From contig NZ_LMQN01000019.1 of assembly GCF_001425355.1 (NCBI RefSeq), positions 80,361 through 144,360 of the forward strand: a stretch of 64,000 bases of DNA. The letters are read 5' to 3'. The translations under genes and the position numbers were made by a program. Source of the stretch: Chryseobacterium sp. Leaf405. GTDB taxonomy: Bacteria > Bacteroidota > Bacteroidia > Flavobacteriales > Weeksellaceae. The notes beneath the pieces were generated by a model. The model had not been told where the DNA came from. It was given only the letters and a program-made list of their open reading frames with translations, and searched no databases. Shown one piece after another: positions 6,800 through 15,771 of the stretch; the stretch's first letter is position 1, and each line of letters starts with the position of its first letter.

Positions 6800-9313
6800 A
6801 TGAAAAAAGCTATTTTATCGATTGCTCTTTTGGGTGGGATCTTCTTTTCCGCAAATGTAGCAGCACAAACCGAAACTTCAGGCAGAGAAAAGGTCTACAG
6901 AGCCACTCACACGAAAGTAACGGAACTTAAACATACTAAGCTTAAAGTAAATTTCGACTATCAGAAGGAACAGATGAACGGAGAAGAATGGCTGACTGCC
7001 GCTCCTTTTTTCTATCCTACCAACGAACTGACACTTGATGCAAAGGGAATGTTGATTCATGAAGTAGCTTTGGATATCAATGGTAAAAAATCTCCTTTAA
7101 AATACGATTACAAGGATGATGTGTTGAAAATTACTTTAGATAAAACATATCAGAAAAACCAAGATTACACGGTTTACATTAAATATACTTCCCGTCCGAA
7201 CGAAGTGAAACAGGAGGGAAGTGCAGCAATTAATGATGCAAAAGGATTGTATTTTATTAATGCTCAGGGAAAAGATCCTGACAAGCCGACGCAGATCTGG
7301 ACGCAGGGAGAAACAGAATCTTCTTCTGCATGGTTTCCTACCATCGATAAATCTAACCAGAAAACCACTCAGGAAATCTACATGACTGTTCCTGATAAAT
7401 ATGTCACTCTTTCTAACGGATTGTTGAAAGATTCTCAGAAAGAAGCCAATGGATTAAGAACAGATCATTGGGTAATGGATAAGAGACATTCTACCTATCT
7501 TTTCTTTATGGGAATTGGTGAGTATGCGATTGTGAAAGACAAATGGAGAAATATTGCGGTAGATTATTACATCGAAAAAGAGTACGAACCGTACGCAAAG
7601 CAGATCTATGGAAACACTCCGGAAATGATTGAGTTTTTCTCTAAAAAGCTGGGTTACGATTATCCGTGGGCAAAATATGCACAGATTTCTGGAAGAGATT
7701 ATGTGAGTGGTGCAATGGAAAATACAACAGCAACACTCCACGGAAGCGATATTTTGCAAAAACCGGGACAGTTAATCGACGAAAATACATGGGAAGATAC
7801 CATTGCTCACGAACTATTCCACCAGTGGTTTGGCGATTTGGTGACTGCGGAAAGCTGGAGTAATCTTACGGTAAATGAATCTTTTGCGAACTATTCAGAA
7901 TATCTTTGGAACGAATATAAGTATGGAAAAGATCAGGCAGATTATCATCAAATGAAGGATGTGAATAATTACATTCATAATCCTGGAGATTTTAAGAAGG
8001 ATTTGGTACGATTCGATTACGATTCCAGAGAAGATGTTTTCGATCTGGTAACCTATCAGAAAGGAGGCGGAATTCTTCATATGTTGAGAAATTATTTAGG
8101 TGATGATGCTTTCTTTGCCGGAATGAATGATTATCTGAAAACAAACGAATATCAGAATGGAGAGGCGCATCAGTTAAGATTATCATTCGAAAAAGTTTCA
8201 GGAAAAGATCTTAATTGGTTCTTCAATCAATGGTATTTCGGAAGCGGACACCCGAAAATCAAATATTCTTATACTTTCGAACCTGTTAAAAAACAAGTTG
8301 CCGTAGTTATTGAGCAAATTCAGGAGCAACCGTTTGAGTTTCCTTTGGCAATCGATGTTTACGATAATGGAAAACCGAAAAGATATAATGTCTGGGTAAA
8401 TGCAGAAGGGAAAAGTACTTTCAATTTTGATGTTTCTAAGAATGCAGACTTAGTAAATATCAACGCAGATGGTATTTTAGTGGCAGATATTACCGATACA
8501 AAAACGCCTGAGCAATATTTAATGCAGTTTACAGTTTCTAAGGAATTCAAAAGCAGATACAATGCATTAAACGGAATTAAAGATCAGGTTGGCAAAAATC
8601 CGGCCGCAACAAAATTATTGGCAACAGCGTTGAAAGATCCTTATTTCAGAACTAAAATAAAAGCGTTGCAGTTGATGGATTTATCAAATCCAGAACAATT
8701 CAAAGCGTTGGGTTCTGATGTTGAAAAACTTGCTTCAAATGATCCTAAGACATTGGTTCAGGCAGCAGCCATTTCAGCATTAGCGAAAACGAAGGATGAA
8801 AAATATATGCCGATCTTCGAAAAAGGAGTGAATGCAGTTTCAAATTCCGTGAAAGGAAATTCGATCAGTGCGATTGTTACGGTAGATCCTGCGAGAGGAA
8901 ATGCTTTAGCAGAGAAAGTAGATCTGGAAGGTGCTTCGGAGACTTTATTAGGACAAATGTTACCAATTGTTGTAAAAAACAAAGTGACTTCTCAGATGTC
9001 GAATATTGCTCCGCTTGTGGCATTTTATCCTTTTATTAAATTCCAGAATCCTGAATTGGGGAAATCTGCGGAAGAAGGTTATAACTGGATTATGTCTTCA
9101 GATAATCTGAAAGCGACAGAAAGTGTTACAAAAATTATAAATCAGGCTAAAGGACAGATGGGAAATAATCCACAGGTTAAAATGATGATAACCCAGATGT
9201 TGAAAGATGGTCTTGCCAAGAAAATGGAACTTCTGAAACAGAATCCTCAAAGTGCGGCAAGCATCAACAAACAAATTGATGTAATGAATAAAGCCATTGA
9301 AGATTTTAAATAA
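6800..9313 (+). CDS. M1-family zinc metallopeptidase (aminopeptidase)
   Basis: An 837-residue exported enzyme (signal peptide ending VAAQ) that removes N-terminal residues from peptides. The exopeptidase motif GAMEN is at residues 304-308. The zinc site is H337-E-L-F-H341, with the third ligand E360 in NESFANYSEY, the exact HEXXH-18-E spacing of M1 enzymes. A Tyr-bearing YQKGGGILHMLRNYLG segment follows. The C-terminal third is a helical repeat-like region (LALKD/QLMDLS patterns). It is last in the run 5247-9313, before a strong terminator. Its envelope location suggests peptide scavenging. Confidence 0.96.
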   Translation: MKKAILSIALLGGIFFSANVAAQTETSGREKVYRATHTKVTELKHTKLKVNFDYQKEQMNGEEWLTAAPFFYPTNELTLDAKGMLIHEVALDINGKKSPLKYDYKDDVLKITLDKTYQKNQDYTVYIKYTSRPNEVKQEGSAAINDAKGLYFINAQGKDPDKPTQIWTQGETESSSAWFPTIDKSNQKTTQEIYMTVPDKYVTLSNGLLKDSQKEANGLRTDHWVMDKRHSTYLFFMGIGEYAIVKDKWRNIAVDYYIEKEYEPYAKQIYGNTPEMIEFFSKKLGYDYPWAKYAQISGRDYVSGAMENTTATLHGSDILQKPGQLIDENTWEDTIAHELFHQWFGDLVTAESWSNLTVNESFANYSEYLWNEYKYGKDQADYHQMKDVNNYIHNPGDFKKDLVRFDYDSREDVFDLVTYQKGGGILHMLRNYLGDDAFFAGMNDYLKTNEYQNGEAHQLRLSFEKVSGKDLNWFFNQWYFGSGHPKIKYSYTFEPVKKQVAVVIEQIQEQPFEFPLAIDVYDNGKPKRYNVWVNAEGKSTFNFDVSKNADLVNINADGILVADITDTKTPEQYLMQFTVSKEFKSRYNALNGIKDQVGKNPAATKLLATALKDPYFRTKIKALQLMDLSNPEQFKALGSDVEKLASNDPKTLVQAAAISALAKTKDEKYMPIFEKGVNAVSNSVKGNSISAIVTVDPARGNALAEKVDLEGASETLLGQMLPIVVKNKVTSQMSNIAPLVAFYPFIKFQNPELGKSAEEGYNWIMSSDNLKATESVTKIINQAKGQMGNNPQVKMMITQMLKDGLAKKMELLKQNPQSAASINKQIDVMNKAIEDFK

Positions 9314-9343
9314 TTTTCGGATAAGATTCACTAATATTTTATG

Positions 9344-9375
9344 ATAACCGCTATTTTAATAGCGGTTATTTTTAT
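9344..9375 (+). terminator. Terminator after the M1 peptidase
   Basis: ATAACCGCTATT and AATAGCGGTTAT form a perfect 12-bp stem (9344-9355 and 9358-9369) with a 2-nt spacer, followed by TTTTTATT. It closes the 5247-9313 transcription unit. Confidence 0.88.
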
Positions 9376-9446
9376 TGCTTAAACGATTTTTGTTATTATT
9401 AATTCAAAATATTTTAATTTAATATGATTATTTTGTTTTATATTGT

Positions 9447-9454
9447 TAAATTTG
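9447..9454 (+). promoter_or_regulatory. Candidate -7 box TAAATTTG for the T9SS protein
   Basis: TAAATTTG matches the Bacteroidota -7 consensus TAnnTTTG and lies 31 bp before the ATG at 9486. No TTTG was found at the expected 17-23 bp upstream, so the -33 half is weak or absent. Confidence 0.5.
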
Positions 9455-9485
9455 TTGTCTAATTAATATTTTTAAATTTATATAT

Positions 9486-10319
9486 ATGAAAACAACTTTA
9501 TTTTCTATGAATGTAGGAAATCGCTATTTTTTACCGGCTTTATTGGCTTTTTTATCAATAAGTTCCAGAGCCCAAGTCTCTACATTTCCTTGGACGGAAA
9601 CTTTTGAAGATAGTTCGCCGACGAGATCAAGCTGGACGCAGATTTACGAAACCAATACCATGAGCTGGACTTTTGCATCTTCGGCAACATTAGGAAGTAA
9701 TGGGGTCACGGCTTTTGCAGGAACAAAATTTGCCAATTTTCCTGCTAATTCTTCTACTGCAGATAAAACAAAACTTGTAAGTCCGCCATTAAATACAGCA
9801 GGAATTAGTGATCCCAGATTGAATTTTTATGTCATCAATCCGCAGCAGGGAGCCAATGCCAATTGGATTAGAATTTATTATCGTCTTTCACCTACAGATT
9901 CCTGGAATATGATGATGGGTTTTCAGCCGCCCTTTAGTTCTTGGTACTTATTCGGTAATATTGGGATACCTACAAACGTTTACCAGATCGCTATTGAATG
10001 TGAAAATGCACAGGGATATTCTACTTTAATAGATAATTTTAGCATTAGCAGTGGTGTTCTTGCAGTTAAAGATGTTATGAATCCTTTAAAATCATCGATC
10101 AGATATTATCCAAATCCTGTAAAGAATACATTGAATTATACAGGTAGGGAAAAGATTAATGAAATTACTATTTACGATGAAACAGGAAGAAAAATTAAGA
10201 CTGAAAAGGCAAATTCAACAGACGGAAATATCGATATCTCTAATTTGAACAACGGAATGTATATCATTTCAGGAAAAACCGACGGCGGAACTGAGACTTT
10301 TAAAATAATTAAAAACTAA
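9486..10319 (+). CDS. Secreted protein with type IX sorting tail (T9SS type A)
   Basis: A 277-residue extracellular protein. It has a long signal peptide (residues 1-29, ending SISSRAQ) and then a beta-rich jelly-roll-like domain of the choice-of-anchor kind (FPWTETFEDSSPTRSSWTQ start, later FYVINPQQGANANWIRIYYR). The C-terminal ~75 residues form a sorting domain (RYYPNPVKNTLNY, then NEITIYDETGRKIKT, then LNNGMYIISGKTDGG), which is recognised by the type IX secretion system. The protein should be secreted across the outer membrane and anchored or released. There is no recognisable catalytic motif. It stands alone between two terminators. Confidence 0.88.
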   Translation: MKTTLFSMNVGNRYFLPALLAFLSISSRAQVSTFPWTETFEDSSPTRSSWTQIYETNTMSWTFASSATLGSNGVTAFAGTKFANFPANSSTADKTKLVSPPLNTAGISDPRLNFYVINPQQGANANWIRIYYRLSPTDSWNMMMGFQPPFSSWYLFGNIGIPTNVYQIAIECENAQGYSTLIDNFSISSGVLAVKDVMNPLKSSIRYYPNPVKNTLNYTGREKINEITIYDETGRKIKTEKANSTDGNIDISNLNNGMYIISGKTDGGTETFKIIKN

Positions 10320-10368
10320 AAACGCAAAATAATAAGCAAAAAATTTTATTTAATTAATAATTTACACC

Positions 10369-10396
10369 AAGGCATCTTTTTATGAGGTGCCTTTTG
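10369..10396 (+). terminator. Terminator after the T9SS protein
   Basis: AAGGCATCT and AGGTGCCTT form a 9-bp stem with one G-U pair and a short AT loop, then TTTTG. It lies about 50 bp after the stop codon. Confidence 0.75.
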
Positions 10397-10492
10397 TTAT
10401 TGATTTTAATTTAAACATTTCTTAAAATTTGGAAAGAATCATGTATGATTAAACGTTTACATTTTCTAAATTCGTATTAAAATTAAAGTAAT

Positions 10493-11821
10493 ATGACTTT
10501 TGGAATTGAGGCAGCAAGCTTTTACGCACCGTCTTTATATTTAGAAATTAAAGAGTTAGCAGAAAAAAGAGGAATAGAACCCGCAAAATTGGAAAAAGGT
10601 TTGGGGTTGCATAAAATGGGATTTCCCGATGTACATGAAGATGCAGCAACTTTTGCAGCAGAGGCGTTGTTGAAACTCATCAAAGATTATAATCTTAATC
10701 CAAAAGAAATATCAAGAATTTATCTGGGAACGGAAAGTGCCTTAGATGCAGCAAAACCAACCGCTTCTTATGCCATGCAGATGGTTGAAAAAGTCTTGGA
10801 AAATGAATTTGGCGAGAGATGTTTTAAAAACTGTGACGTTGTGGATCTTACATTTGCTTGTATCGGAGCCGTTGATGCTCTTCATAATTCATTGGATTTT
10901 GTGAGGGTAAATCCTGACAAAAAAGCGGTTGTCATTGCCAGCGATTATGCAAAATATGAGTTGGCATCTTCCGGTGAATATACGCAAGGCGGTGGTGCCG
11001 TTGCTGTTTTGGTATCTTCAAAATCTGAATTAATTGAAATTGAAAATAATTGGGGAGTCGCTACAGAAAGTGTTTTTGATTTTTTCAAGCCGAGACGTCA
11101 TTTCAACAAGGAAGATTTAAAAAATGTACCAGAAAATTTTCCTGAAAAAATTGAAGTTTTTACGGATGAACCTGTTTTCGACGGACAATATTCCAATCAA
11201 TGTTATCAGGATAGAATCAAAGAAGCATATAATCATTACAAAGAAATTACAGGGAAAGATAAGCCTTATGAAAGTTGGAAATATTTGATTTTCCATCTTC
11301 CGTATGCTTTTCATGGGAAAAGGGTTTTCACAGAAATTTACAGTTTGGAAAACTGTTTGTCTTACGAAATTCCTGAAGAGCAAAAAGCAGTGGCAAAATC
11401 TGAGGATTACATTCAGTTTATCAATGATAAAATTGAAAAATCTCAACGAGCTTCTTCGGAAATTGGAAATATGTATACAGCTTCGATTTTTATGGCTTTA
11501 CTTTCTGCGCTGCAAACTTCTTTCAATGAAAATGAAGAATTAGCAGGACAGGAAATCGGATTTTTAGGATACGGAAGCGGTTCAAAATCAAAAGTTTTCG
11601 CTGGAAAAGTCTCAGAAAACTGGAAAACAGTTGTCACAAAATGGGATTTATTTGAAGAATTAAAAAACAGAACAGCAATTGATTTTGAAACTTATGAAAA
11701 ACTCCACAGAAAACAATTGGAAAATTCTGTTAATTCTGATTATAAAGGATTTGGTTTGAAATCGGTCGAATTAGAAAATCCAGTTTTGAAGGGAGCAAGA
11801 TATTATGATTATCAAGATTAA
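10493..11821 (+). CDS. mvaS: Hydroxymethylglutaryl-CoA synthase
   Basis: Condenses acetyl-CoA with acetoacetyl-CoA to give HMG-CoA, the entry to the mevalonate route to isoprenoids. Flavobacteriia use this route in place of the MEP pathway. The thiolase-fold protein has 442 residues. Catalytic Cys123 lies in VDLTFACIGAVDAL, the catalytic His region is FHLPYAFHGKR, and the conserved glycine-rich loop is FLGYGSGSKSKVF. It looks monocistronic, with terminators on both sides. The gene symbol follows bacterial usage; the functional call is firm. Confidence 0.95.
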   Translation: MTFGIEAASFYAPSLYLEIKELAEKRGIEPAKLEKGLGLHKMGFPDVHEDAATFAAEALLKLIKDYNLNPKEISRIYLGTESALDAAKPTASYAMQMVEKVLENEFGERCFKNCDVVDLTFACIGAVDALHNSLDFVRVNPDKKAVVIASDYAKYELASSGEYTQGGGAVAVLVSSKSELIEIENNWGVATESVFDFFKPRRHFNKEDLKNVPENFPEKIEVFTDEPVFDGQYSNQCYQDRIKEAYNHYKEITGKDKPYESWKYLIFHLPYAFHGKRVFTEIYSLENCLSYEIPEEQKAVAKSEDYIQFINDKIEKSQRASSEIGNMYTASIFMALLSALQTSFNENEELAGQEIGFLGYGSGSKSKVFAGKVSENWKTVVTKWDLFEELKNRTAIDFETYEKLHRKQLENSVNSDYKGFGLKSVELENPVLKGARYYDYQD

Positions 11822-11834
11822 AATTATAAATTAT

Positions 11835-11863
11835 AGCATCTCATTTTTGGGATGCTTTGTTTT
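11835..11863 (+). terminator. Terminator after HMG-CoA synthase
   Basis: AGCATCTC and GGGATGCT form an 8-bp stem with one G-U pair around ATTTTT, followed by TTGTTTTT. It lies 14 bp after the stop. Confidence 0.75.
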
Positions 11864-11877
11864 TAAATTAAAGAATT

Positions 11878-12318
11878 ATGCGAAATTTAGTTTTTCTGAT
11901 TACCATTTTTAGCTTTTTGTCTTGTTCAAAGAAAAATAATGATTATTCGATTATGAATACTTTTTTTGATGAGCATAAAATAAGATTAAAGAATCTTTCA
12001 TCAGAGCCATTTTATCTAAGAGAAGGACTCAAATATTGGGAAGAAAAAGAGTTTAAAGATTTGAATTTTGAAATTGTAAAAAATGAAAAATATACAATTG
12101 ATACTTCTTTGGTAAAAAATAAATTTATTGATTCAAAAGTTTATTGCACATCAAGAATATCAAAACCCTTATTTTCAAAGGATAGGAAAAGACTGCTTTT
12201 GGCCGTGGAAGAAGATTGCAAATCTGATAAAAGTGTAACGATATATCTACTTAAAGAAATTGCCGGCAAATACATTTATGAAACTGACATTAGTTCAATA
12301 AGAACTTCTGTTGATTAG
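11878..12318 (+). CDS. Small lipoprotein of unknown function
   Basis: A 146-residue protein with a classic lipobox (MRNLVFLITIFSFLSCSKKN, acylated Cys at residue 16), so it is an exported lipoprotein. The rest is a mixed charged domain with two further cysteines (near 90 and 118) that could form a disulphide: VYCTSRISKPLF and EEDCKSDKS. No family recognised. It ends two bases from the convergent AraC gene, so no separate terminator is possible between them. Confidence 0.7.
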   Translation: MRNLVFLITIFSFLSCSKKNNDYSIMNTFFDEHKIRLKNLSSEPFYLREGLKYWEEKEFKDLNFEIVKNEKYTIDTSLVKNKFIDSKVYCTSRISKPLFSKDRKRLLLAVEEDCKSDKSVTIYLLKEIAGKYIYETDISSIRTSVD

Positions 12319-12320
12319 AA

Positions 12321-13244
12321 TTAAATATTAAACATAATTTCGTTCTGATAAATTTTTGGTGTCACTCCAACCAATTGTTTAAAAACTCTCGTAAAATAAT
12401 TAGTATCAGAAAAACCGGTCTGGAAAGCAGTTTCTTTAATGCTGTTCTGACTTGCCAGAAGTTCTTTAGCTCTGCGGATTCTTTCCCGTAAAATAAAATC
12501 ATTGGGGGAAGTTCCCAGTTCATCTTTAAACATTTTAAAGAAATTGGATTTGCTTACATACGTCAGTTTGGCAATGCTGTCGATTGATAATTTCTGATGA
12601 AGATTTTTCTTGATATAATCTACTGCAAAACCTATCCTCGACCTACTTTTAGCAATGTTTTTTTCTACCATACTTCTTGCCTGGGTCTGCATTAGTCTGA
12701 TTAATAGTTCTTTCAACGCAAAATCTGCCATAATATCTTTCTGCGAATTATCATCCATGGCAATTCTCATGATATTGTTGGTTGCTGATGCTAAAGATTT
12801 ATTGTTAAAAATAAAATATTCATCCAATTCGATATTCCATTGGGAAGATTCATCCACTTTGGGAAAATGATAATTCAAATGATTTAAGGAGTTTTCGATA
12901 AATTCGGGGTTCAGGCTTAAAGAAATACATTGCGATGGGGTTTCATCGGCTTCAGGAAAATTAATAACCATTGTCTCGCCAGGCGAAACCAATACACTTT
13001 CTCCCGGGAAATAATCGAAATAACCTGTCTTATTATCAATTTTCATGTGTTTTTTCCCACGAAGCATAGCGGTAAATGCAATGGTTTCAAAATGCAGTTT
13101 TACGTCAAAAGCAGCTTTATGAGTCTCATATATGCTGAATTCACAATTATTTAGATTGAACTTTGTTTCATTCTCAACTAAGTGATTTAGCTGATTTTCT
13201 CCCTTTAATTCAGGTGTATTCAATAAAGTCTTGTGATTATTCAT
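12321..13244 (-). CDS. AraC-family transcriptional regulator
   Basis: A 307-residue regulator. An N-terminal sensing domain (residues ~40-190) is followed by a C-terminal AraC DNA-binding domain with two helix-turn-helix motifs: LHQKLSIDSIAKLTYVSKS, and ETAFQTGFSDTNYFTRVFKQ with the terminal GVTPKIYQNE. I start it at the ATG at 13244. Two codons further upstream there is only a TTG. It is divergent from the aldehyde dehydrogenase at 13426 with a 181-bp shared control region containing a direct repeat, so it most likely controls that gene in response to an aldehyde or alcohol. The inducer is unknown. Confidence 0.9.
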   Translation of the reverse strand: MNNHKTLLNTPELKGENQLNHLVENETKFNLNNCEFSIYETHKAAFDVKLHFETIAFTAMLRGKKHMKIDNKTGYFDYFPGESVLVSPGETMVINFPEADETPSQCISLSLNPEFIENSLNHLNYHFPKVDESSQWNIELDEYFIFNNKSLASATNNIMRIAMDDNSQKDIMADFALKELLIRLMQTQARSMVEKNIAKSRSRIGFAVDYIKKNLHQKLSIDSIAKLTYVSKSNFFKMFKDELGTSPNDFILRERIRRAKELLASQNSIKETAFQTGFSDTNYFTRVFKQLVGVTPKIYQNEIMFNI

Positions 13245-13273
13245 TTCCAAATATTTTGTTTTTGCGTGCTACT

Positions 13274-13281
13274 CAAATATA
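13274..13281 (-). promoter_or_regulatory. -7 box for the AraC regulator
   Basis: The minus strand reads TATATTTG, a perfect TAnnTTTG match, 30 bp upstream of the regulator's ATG. No clear -33 partner was seen. Confidence 0.55.
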
Positions 13282-13327
13282 GAAAATTATCAACGGATAG
13301 AAATGTTAACAAAAATATAAAATTCGT

Positions 13328-13375
13328 GGTATGCACAATTTTGATATTTTTTTGTACGATTTTGCTATGCGAATG
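13328..13375. promoter_or_regulatory. Direct repeat in the AraC/aldehyde dehydrogenase control region
   Basis: TATGCACAATT (13330-13340) and TATGCGAATG (13366-13375) share TATGC plus an AAT at a fixed 36-bp spacing, between the divergent genes. Direct half-sites of this type suit an AraC dimer. Inferred only from position and repetition. Confidence 0.35.
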
Positions 13376-13425
13376 TCACAGGTAAATGTAATTTGGTTGT
13401 AGATAAAAATTAAAATTATATCAAT

Positions 13426-14955
13426 ATGAGCACTACAACACAACAACAATCAGAGACATTATTACAATGGCCTGAAATTAAAAACAGATATGATAATTAT
13501 ATTGACGGAAAATTTACAGCACCCGTAAACGGGAAATATTTTGACGTCGTTTCTCCAATTGATGGGAAAAACTTCACACAAGCGGCTCATTCGTCTAAAG
13601 AAGATTTGGAACTGGCAGTTAATGCGGCTGAAAAAGCATTCCAGACATGGAAAGACACTTCTTCTACGGAAAGAAGTATTATTTTAAATAAAATTGCCGA
13701 CAGAATCGAGCAGAATTTAGAATATATCGCAACTGTTGAAACGATCGACAACGGTAAAGCGGTAAGAGAAACATTGGCAGCAGATATTCCTTTGGCAGTA
13801 GATCATTTCAGATATTTTGCTTCGGTTATTCGGGCTGAAGAAGGTTCTCACAACGAGCTTGATAAAGATACGGTTTCATTAATCGTTCACGAACCGCTTG
13901 GCGTAATTGCACAAATCATTCCGTGGAATTTCCCGATCTTAATGGCAGTATGGAAATTAGCCCCGGCTTTGGCAGCAGGAAACTGTGTTGTCTTAAAACC
14001 GGCAGAAAGTACCCCGATTTCTATCATGGTTTTAATGGAATTGATTGGTGACCTTCTGCCGCCGGGAGTTGTAAATATCGTCAACGGTTTCGGTGCAGAA
14101 TTGGGAAGAGCTTTAGTGACGAATCCAAAAGTGAACAAAGCTGCATTTACAGGTTCTACGGCAACAGGTCGTCTGGTGATGCAGTATGCAACGGAAAATA
14201 TCATTCCTGTAACATTGGAACTAGGTGGAAAATCGCCGAATGTTTTCTTCAGTTCGGTGATGGATGCAGACGATGCATTTTTAGATAAAGCAATTGAAGG
14301 AGCTGTTCTTTTTGCTTTAAATCAAGGGGAAATCTGTACCTGCCCGTCAAGATTATTGATTCAGGAAGATATTGCAGATGCTTTCATCGCAAAGGTAATT
14401 GAAAGAGTAAAAGCAATTAAAGTCGGAAATCCGTTGGATAAAACGGTGATGATGGGTGCGCAGGCTTCTCAGATTCAAAAAGATAAAATCCTTTCTTACA
14501 TCAAATTAGGAAAAGAGGAAGGAGCAGAAGTGCTTGTTGGAGGTGATGTCAATAATGTTGGTGAGGGCTTGGAAAACGGATATTATATACAGCCAACAAT
14601 TTTTAAAGGAAACAACAGAATGAGAATTTTTCAGGAAGAAATTTTCGGACCGGTTTTGGCATTTACAACTTTTAAAGATGAAGAAGAAGGTATTAAAATT
14701 GCCAACGATACCATTTACGGACTTGGAGCCGGAGTTTGGACCAGAGATGCGCACCAGTTGTACAATGTTCCACGTCAGATTCAGGCAGGCAGAGTTTGGG
14801 TAAACCAATATCATTCTTATCCTGCGGGGGCTCCGTTTGGAGGATACAAACAATCGGGAATCGGTAGAGAAAATCACAAAATGATGTTGGATCACTATCG
14901 ACAAACTAAAAATATGTTGATTTCTTATAACAAAAACAAATTAGGTTTCTTTTAA
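13426..14955 (+). CDS. NAD(P)-dependent aldehyde dehydrogenase
   Basis: A 509-residue enzyme oxidising aldehydes to carboxylic acids. The cofactor-binding motif AAFTGSTATGRLVM is present. The general base Glu is in VTLELGGKSPNVF, and the nucleophile is in NQGEICTCPSRLL (Cys304, with a second Cys two residues on). It ends with the C-terminal FGGYKQSGIGRENHK motif. The CTCPSR version of the active site is that of the ExaC/AldB-like branch (acetaldehyde and short-chain aldehydes). The AraC regulator upstream and the DUF779 gene downstream are the usual company of this subfamily. Physiological substrate inferred, not shown. Confidence 0.95.
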   Translation: MSTTTQQQSETLLQWPEIKNRYDNYIDGKFTAPVNGKYFDVVSPIDGKNFTQAAHSSKEDLELAVNAAEKAFQTWKDTSSTERSIILNKIADRIEQNLEYIATVETIDNGKAVRETLAADIPLAVDHFRYFASVIRAEEGSHNELDKDTVSLIVHEPLGVIAQIIPWNFPILMAVWKLAPALAAGNCVVLKPAESTPISIMVLMELIGDLLPPGVVNIVNGFGAELGRALVTNPKVNKAAFTGSTATGRLVMQYATENIIPVTLELGGKSPNVFFSSVMDADDAFLDKAIEGAVLFALNQGEICTCPSRLLIQEDIADAFIAKVIERVKAIKVGNPLDKTVMMGAQASQIQKDKILSYIKLGKEEGAEVLVGGDVNNVGEGLENGYYIQPTIFKGNNRMRIFQEEIFGPVLAFTTFKDEEEGIKIANDTIYGLGAGVWTRDAHQLYNVPRQIQAGRVWVNQYHSYPAGAPFGGYKQSGIGRENHKMMLDHYRQTKNMLISYNKNKLGFF

Positions 14956-14968
14956 TCTTTAAATATTA

Positions 14969-15086
14969 GGGCGTGCCCGTTTGCCTCAGCTTACGCCGAG
15001 GTAAAACGGTCAGGCTATCCAGGGCTCTACTTCGTTTCGGTGCTTCGCACCGGCTCGTTTCTCGCCGCCCTTCCTATCCTTCACGC
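14969..15086. repeat. GC-rich intergenic element downstream of aldehyde dehydrogenase
   Basis: The 432-bp gap 14956-15386 begins with a markedly GC-rich stretch in an AT-rich genome. It opens GGGCGTGCCCG and closes CCTATCCTTCACGC. Internal hairpins include CGTTTGCCTC with GAGGTAAAACG, and CGGTGC TTC GCACCG. An ORF of 64 codons crosses it but looks artificial. From memory, sequences opening GGGCGTGCCC and closing TCCTTCACGC recur between genes in many Bacteroidota genomes. That recollection needs checking. Confidence 0.55.
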
Positions 15087-15185
15087 AAAATACAGCGTGT
15101 CAATTGTATGTTGGAAAAAAAAGAATTGAAAAGCAGAATTAAATCATATACTGCTTGTGCAGATTAAACAATGTTGAGTTTTTAT

Positions 15186-15218
15186 AGTCCGGCAGAGAAT
15201 TATTTGTCGGACTTTTTT
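15186..15218 (+). terminator. Terminator between aldehyde dehydrogenase and DUF779 gene
   Basis: AGTCCGGCA pairs with TGTCGGACT (8 of 9) and is followed by TTTTTTAA. It suggests that the dehydrogenase and the DUF779 gene are not one simple transcript. Confidence 0.75.
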
Positions 15219-15274
15219 AACTTTAATAAACGAAGTTATTGTGATGAAGCAACTTCATTAAAAATAAACATCCA

Positions 15275-15350
15275 GTTTGTCATTCCCTAAGGACCAAGCA
15301 AGGATTGTTAAAATAATTTAATAAGTGAATCTGGATTCCTATGGAATGAA
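15275..15350. repeat. Dispersed palindromic element, copy B (decayed)
   Basis: The left arm GTTTGTCATTCCCTAAGGA (15275-15293) and right arm TCCTATGGAATGA (15337-15349) are the same family as 5063-5132, with several substitutions. The spacing between arms is somewhat larger, at 43 nt. It lies in the gap before the DUF779 gene. Confidence 0.65.
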
Positions 15351-15386
15351 AATGTTCTGTTAAAATCTTTATTAAAAGAAATCAAA

Positions 15387-15770
15387 ATGGAAACAAAAAT
15401 ATCGAGAGTATCAGTTACGGAAAAAGCTTTAGAAGTAATCTGGGAGCTCGAAAAAAAATATGGTGAACTCATGTTTTACCAAGCCGGAGGCTGTTGTGAG
15501 GGAACGCAGCCACAATGTTTTGAAAAAGGCGGGTTTTACCCAAGGATGAACGATGCCATGATCGGAACCATTAACGAACATGAATTCTGGATCGATCGCG
15601 ATTTATTCGAATACTGGAAATATTCACACTTTACGTTAGATGTTACAGACGGCTTCGGACCGGGTGGGTTTTCTCTGGAAACGCCTTTAGGAAAAACATT
15701 TAAAGTTCATTACAAACTTTTTACAAAAGAAGAATATGAAAATTTAGAACCTGTAAAACGTAGCGAATAA
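15387..15770 (+). CDS. DUF779 protein (aldehyde dehydrogenase partner)
   Basis: A 127-residue soluble protein with the family's cysteine-rich motif YQAGGCCEGTQPQCFEKGGF (residues ~31-50), likely a metal or redox site. DUF779 proteins are found repeatedly next to NAD-dependent aldehyde dehydrogenases of the type at 13426. Their role is not established as far as I know. Later conserved-looking parts are WIDRDLFEYWKYSHFTLDVT and GFSLETPLGKTF. It is probably a cofactor or protective partner of the dehydrogenase. The family call is firm, the role is not. Confidence 0.85.
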   Translation: METKISRVSVTEKALEVIWELEKKYGELMFYQAGGCCEGTQPQCFEKGGFYPRMNDAMIGTINEHEFWIDRDLFEYWKYSHFTLDVTDGFGPGGFSLETPLGKTFKVHYKLFTKEEYENLEPVKRSE

Positions 15771-15771
15771 T

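Noticed and set aside
11117..11446. 109-residue minus-strand ORF in the HMG-CoA synthase gene
   Set aside because: Antisense to conserved sequence; Phe/Ile-rich translation is typical of reversed AT-rich coding DNA.
14506..14904. 132-residue minus-strand ORF opposite the aldehyde dehydrogenase
   Set aside because: Shadow frame of a strongly conserved enzyme, lacking motifs of its own.
14973..15167. 64-residue plus-strand ORF in the gap after the aldehyde dehydrogenase
   Set aside because: It runs through the GC-rich repeat element. The composition is Arg/Ser-rich and has no domain, signal or conserved look, so it is a by-product of the repeat.
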